A DNA stretch of 6,058 nt from Chloroflexota bacterium. Its GTDB lineage: Bacteria; Chloroflexota; Chloroflexia; Thermomicrobiales; JADLAZ01. The stretch lies in the NCBI GenBank assembly GCA_020849725.1, contig JADLAZ010000023.1, positions 1 through 6,058 on the forward strand, written 5' to 3'. Positions 5,307 through 6,058 of the stretch are shown here, one piece after another (positions within the stretch are counted from its first letter, which is position 1; every line of letters begins with the position of its first letter). The position numbers and the translations under genes are program-made. The notes beneath the pieces are model-generated. The model saw only the letters and a program-made list of their open reading frames with translations, made no database searches and was not told the origin of the DNA.

Positions 5307-5729
5307 ATGGTTGGCCAGCCACGGGATGTGAGCGAGGATCGGCAGGCGGCGGCTCACGCTGCTGGCGAGCGCCATCTGCGTGATCTCCTGGGCGATCACG
5401 CGACCCAGGCGTTCCAGCAGCGCCTGGCCGACCTTCATCCAGATCTGGAGCGCTACGTCACGGCCTTCGTCTTTGGCGAGGTGCGCGACCGACCGGGGCT
5501 GGATCGCCGGACCCAGGCCTTGTGCGTGCTGGCTGTGCTGGTCGCCTGCGGCGGGCCGGCGCAGATCGCCGCCAACACTCGCTACGCGCTGGCGGCTGGC
5601 GCTACCCCGGCCGACGTCGAGGAGGTGCTGCTGCTGACCGCGCCTTTCGCCGGCTTCCCCGCGGCCTGGAACGCGCTCGCGGCCGCGCGCGCGGTCCTGG
5701 ACGCCACGACTGAGCGCGAGCGTGGCTAG
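5307..5729 (+). CDS. Carboxymuconolactone decarboxylase (CMD)-family protein
   Basis: This is a 140-residue soluble, helical protein of the CMD/AhpD-like superfamily. The N-terminal part (H31-A-T-Q-A-F to about residue 56, F-V-F-G-E-V) leads into the core R68-R-T-Q-A-L-C-V-L-A-V-L-V-A-C, then N90-T-R-Y-A-L-A-A-G-A-T, E105-E-V-L-L-L and F114-A-G-F-P-A-A-W-N. This order matches gamma-carboxymuconolactone decarboxylase-like proteins. Its two cysteines (73 and 81) are eight apart, so the C-x-x-C redox pair of AhpD is missing, and the His often found before the R-x-A-L segment is replaced (A-N-T-R). Catalytic activity is therefore uncertain and no aromatic degradation genes are nearby. The ATG at 5307 has AAAGG seven bases upstream; a TTG at 5271 extends the frame but adds unlikely residues. 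It is followed closely by a membrane protein gene on the same strand. Confidence 0.85.
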   Translation: MVGQPRDVSEDRQAAAHAAGERHLRDLLGDHATQAFQQRLADLHPDLERYVTAFVFGEVRDRPGLDRRTQALCVLAVLVACGGPAQIAANTRYALAAGATPADVEEVLLLTAPFAGFPAAWNALAAARAVLDATTERERG

Positions 5730-5736
5730 GGCGCTC

Positions 5737-6058
5737 ATGGTGACCGCGCGCCAGCGGGTGGAGATGGTGGCCATCGGGCTGCTCATCCTGACGCTGACCG
5801 TGATCACGATGCTGGTGGCTGATCAGATCTATCGCGCCGGCCTCAACTGGCTGTCGCGCGCGGGCGAGCCGGCACTCTGGCTCTGGCGCACGGGGGAGGC
5901 TGGGTTCGTCCTCGTGCTGGCGCTGGCAGCTGGCGGCTGGCTGACGGGCGCCTGGCTGGGCGAGCGCGAGCCGCGCGCCTGGGCTGGCCTGGCGCTGGTG
6001 ACTGCCGGCCTGTCGGCGCCGCTGCTGCTGCTGCTGAACGCCTCACTCGGCGCGACCG
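5737..6058 (+). CDS. Membrane protein of unknown function, cut by the window end
   Basis: An open frame runs from the ATG at 5737 off the right edge, giving at least 107 residues. I do not recognise the family. Three hydrophobic segments are visible: about residues 11-28 (V-A-I-G-L-L-I-L-T-L), about 66-86 (G-F-V-L-V-L-A-L-A-A-G-G-W-L), and about 94-104 into the cut end (a run of five leucines). Between the first two is a loop with A-D-Q-I-Y-R-A-G-L-N-W-L and a Trp-rich stretch (A-L-W-L-W-R). AGGG lies five bases before the ATG, overlapping the CMD stop codon. A GTG at 5722 in the same frame would overlap the CMD gene by eight bases. Either way the two genes are almost certainly co-transcribed. 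Codon use, with G or C in most third positions, supports coding. Confidence 0.7.
   Translation, partial: MVTARQRVEMVAIGLLILTLTVITMLVADQIYRAGLNWLSRAGEPALWLWRTGEAGFVLVLALAAGGWLTGAWLGEREPRAWAGLALVTAGLSAPLLLLLNASLGAT

Noticed and set aside
4870..5322. A 150-codon minus-strand frame covering the rseP start and the upstream gap, considered as a remnant of an upstream operon gene such as dxr
   Set aside because: No dxr, cdsA or other familiar motif is visible, half of it is out-of-frame rseP, and the candidate rseP promoter and leader hairpin lie within it.
5181..5807. A 208-codon minus-strand open frame opposite the CMD-family gene
   Set aside because: Low-complexity Arg/Gly/Gln-rich product antisense to a gene with clear family motifs and a ribosome binding site.
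6021..6036. CTG triplet run at the right edge as a microsatellite repeat
   Set aside because: It simply encodes a leucine run in a membrane helix with the preferred leucine codon of this GC-rich genome.

Overview
The window is GC-rich bacterial chromosome with tightly packed genes, strong G/C preference at third codon positions, and many long but meaningless antisense reading frames. The combination of tandem Flp-type pilins, GT-C glycosyltransferases next to each other, a KGG-repeat stress protein and a short single-PDZ RseP protease suggests a Chloroflexota bacterium, perhaps Thermomicrobia-like. This is inferred from gene content and style; no rRNA or other marker gene is present to settle it.

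Layout. (1) Positions 6-483, plus strand: two short Flp/Fap (type IVb) prepilin genes in tandem, followed by a clear intrinsic terminator at 527-566. (2) Positions 581-3414, minus strand: two polytopic membrane proteins of the GT-C glycosyltransferase type. The upstream one belongs to the GT87/DUF2029 family, and its stop codon overlaps the start of the second (GTGA), so they form an operon. (3) Positions 3521-3841, minus strand: a small KGG-repeat (Con-10-like) general stress protein with a very strong Shine-Dalgarno sequence. (4) Positions 3939-5027, minus strand: an RseP/site-2-type intramembrane metalloprotease. (5) A roughly 280-base divergent intergenic region with a candidate promoter on each strand and a GC hairpin in the rseP leader. 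(6) Positions 5307-6058, plus strand: a carboxymuconolactone decarboxylase-family protein, closely followed by a membrane protein cut by the window end.

How they may work together. The pilins need a prepilin peptidase and a Tad secretion machine, which must lie outside the window. The two glycosyltransferases probably use polyprenyl-phosphate-linked sugars on the outer face of the membrane; whether they modify the pilins, cell-envelope lipids or another glycan cannot be told. RseP and the KGG protein both fit a stress or envelope-quality role, but their adjacency may be chance.

I see no mobile element, CRISPR array, tRNA or rRNA. Nothing here amounts to a clearly new system. The most notable points are the duplicated pilin core, the rseP leader hairpin with its divergent promoters, a small pseudo-palindrome upstream of the KGG gene, and an unannotated membrane gene at the right edge.
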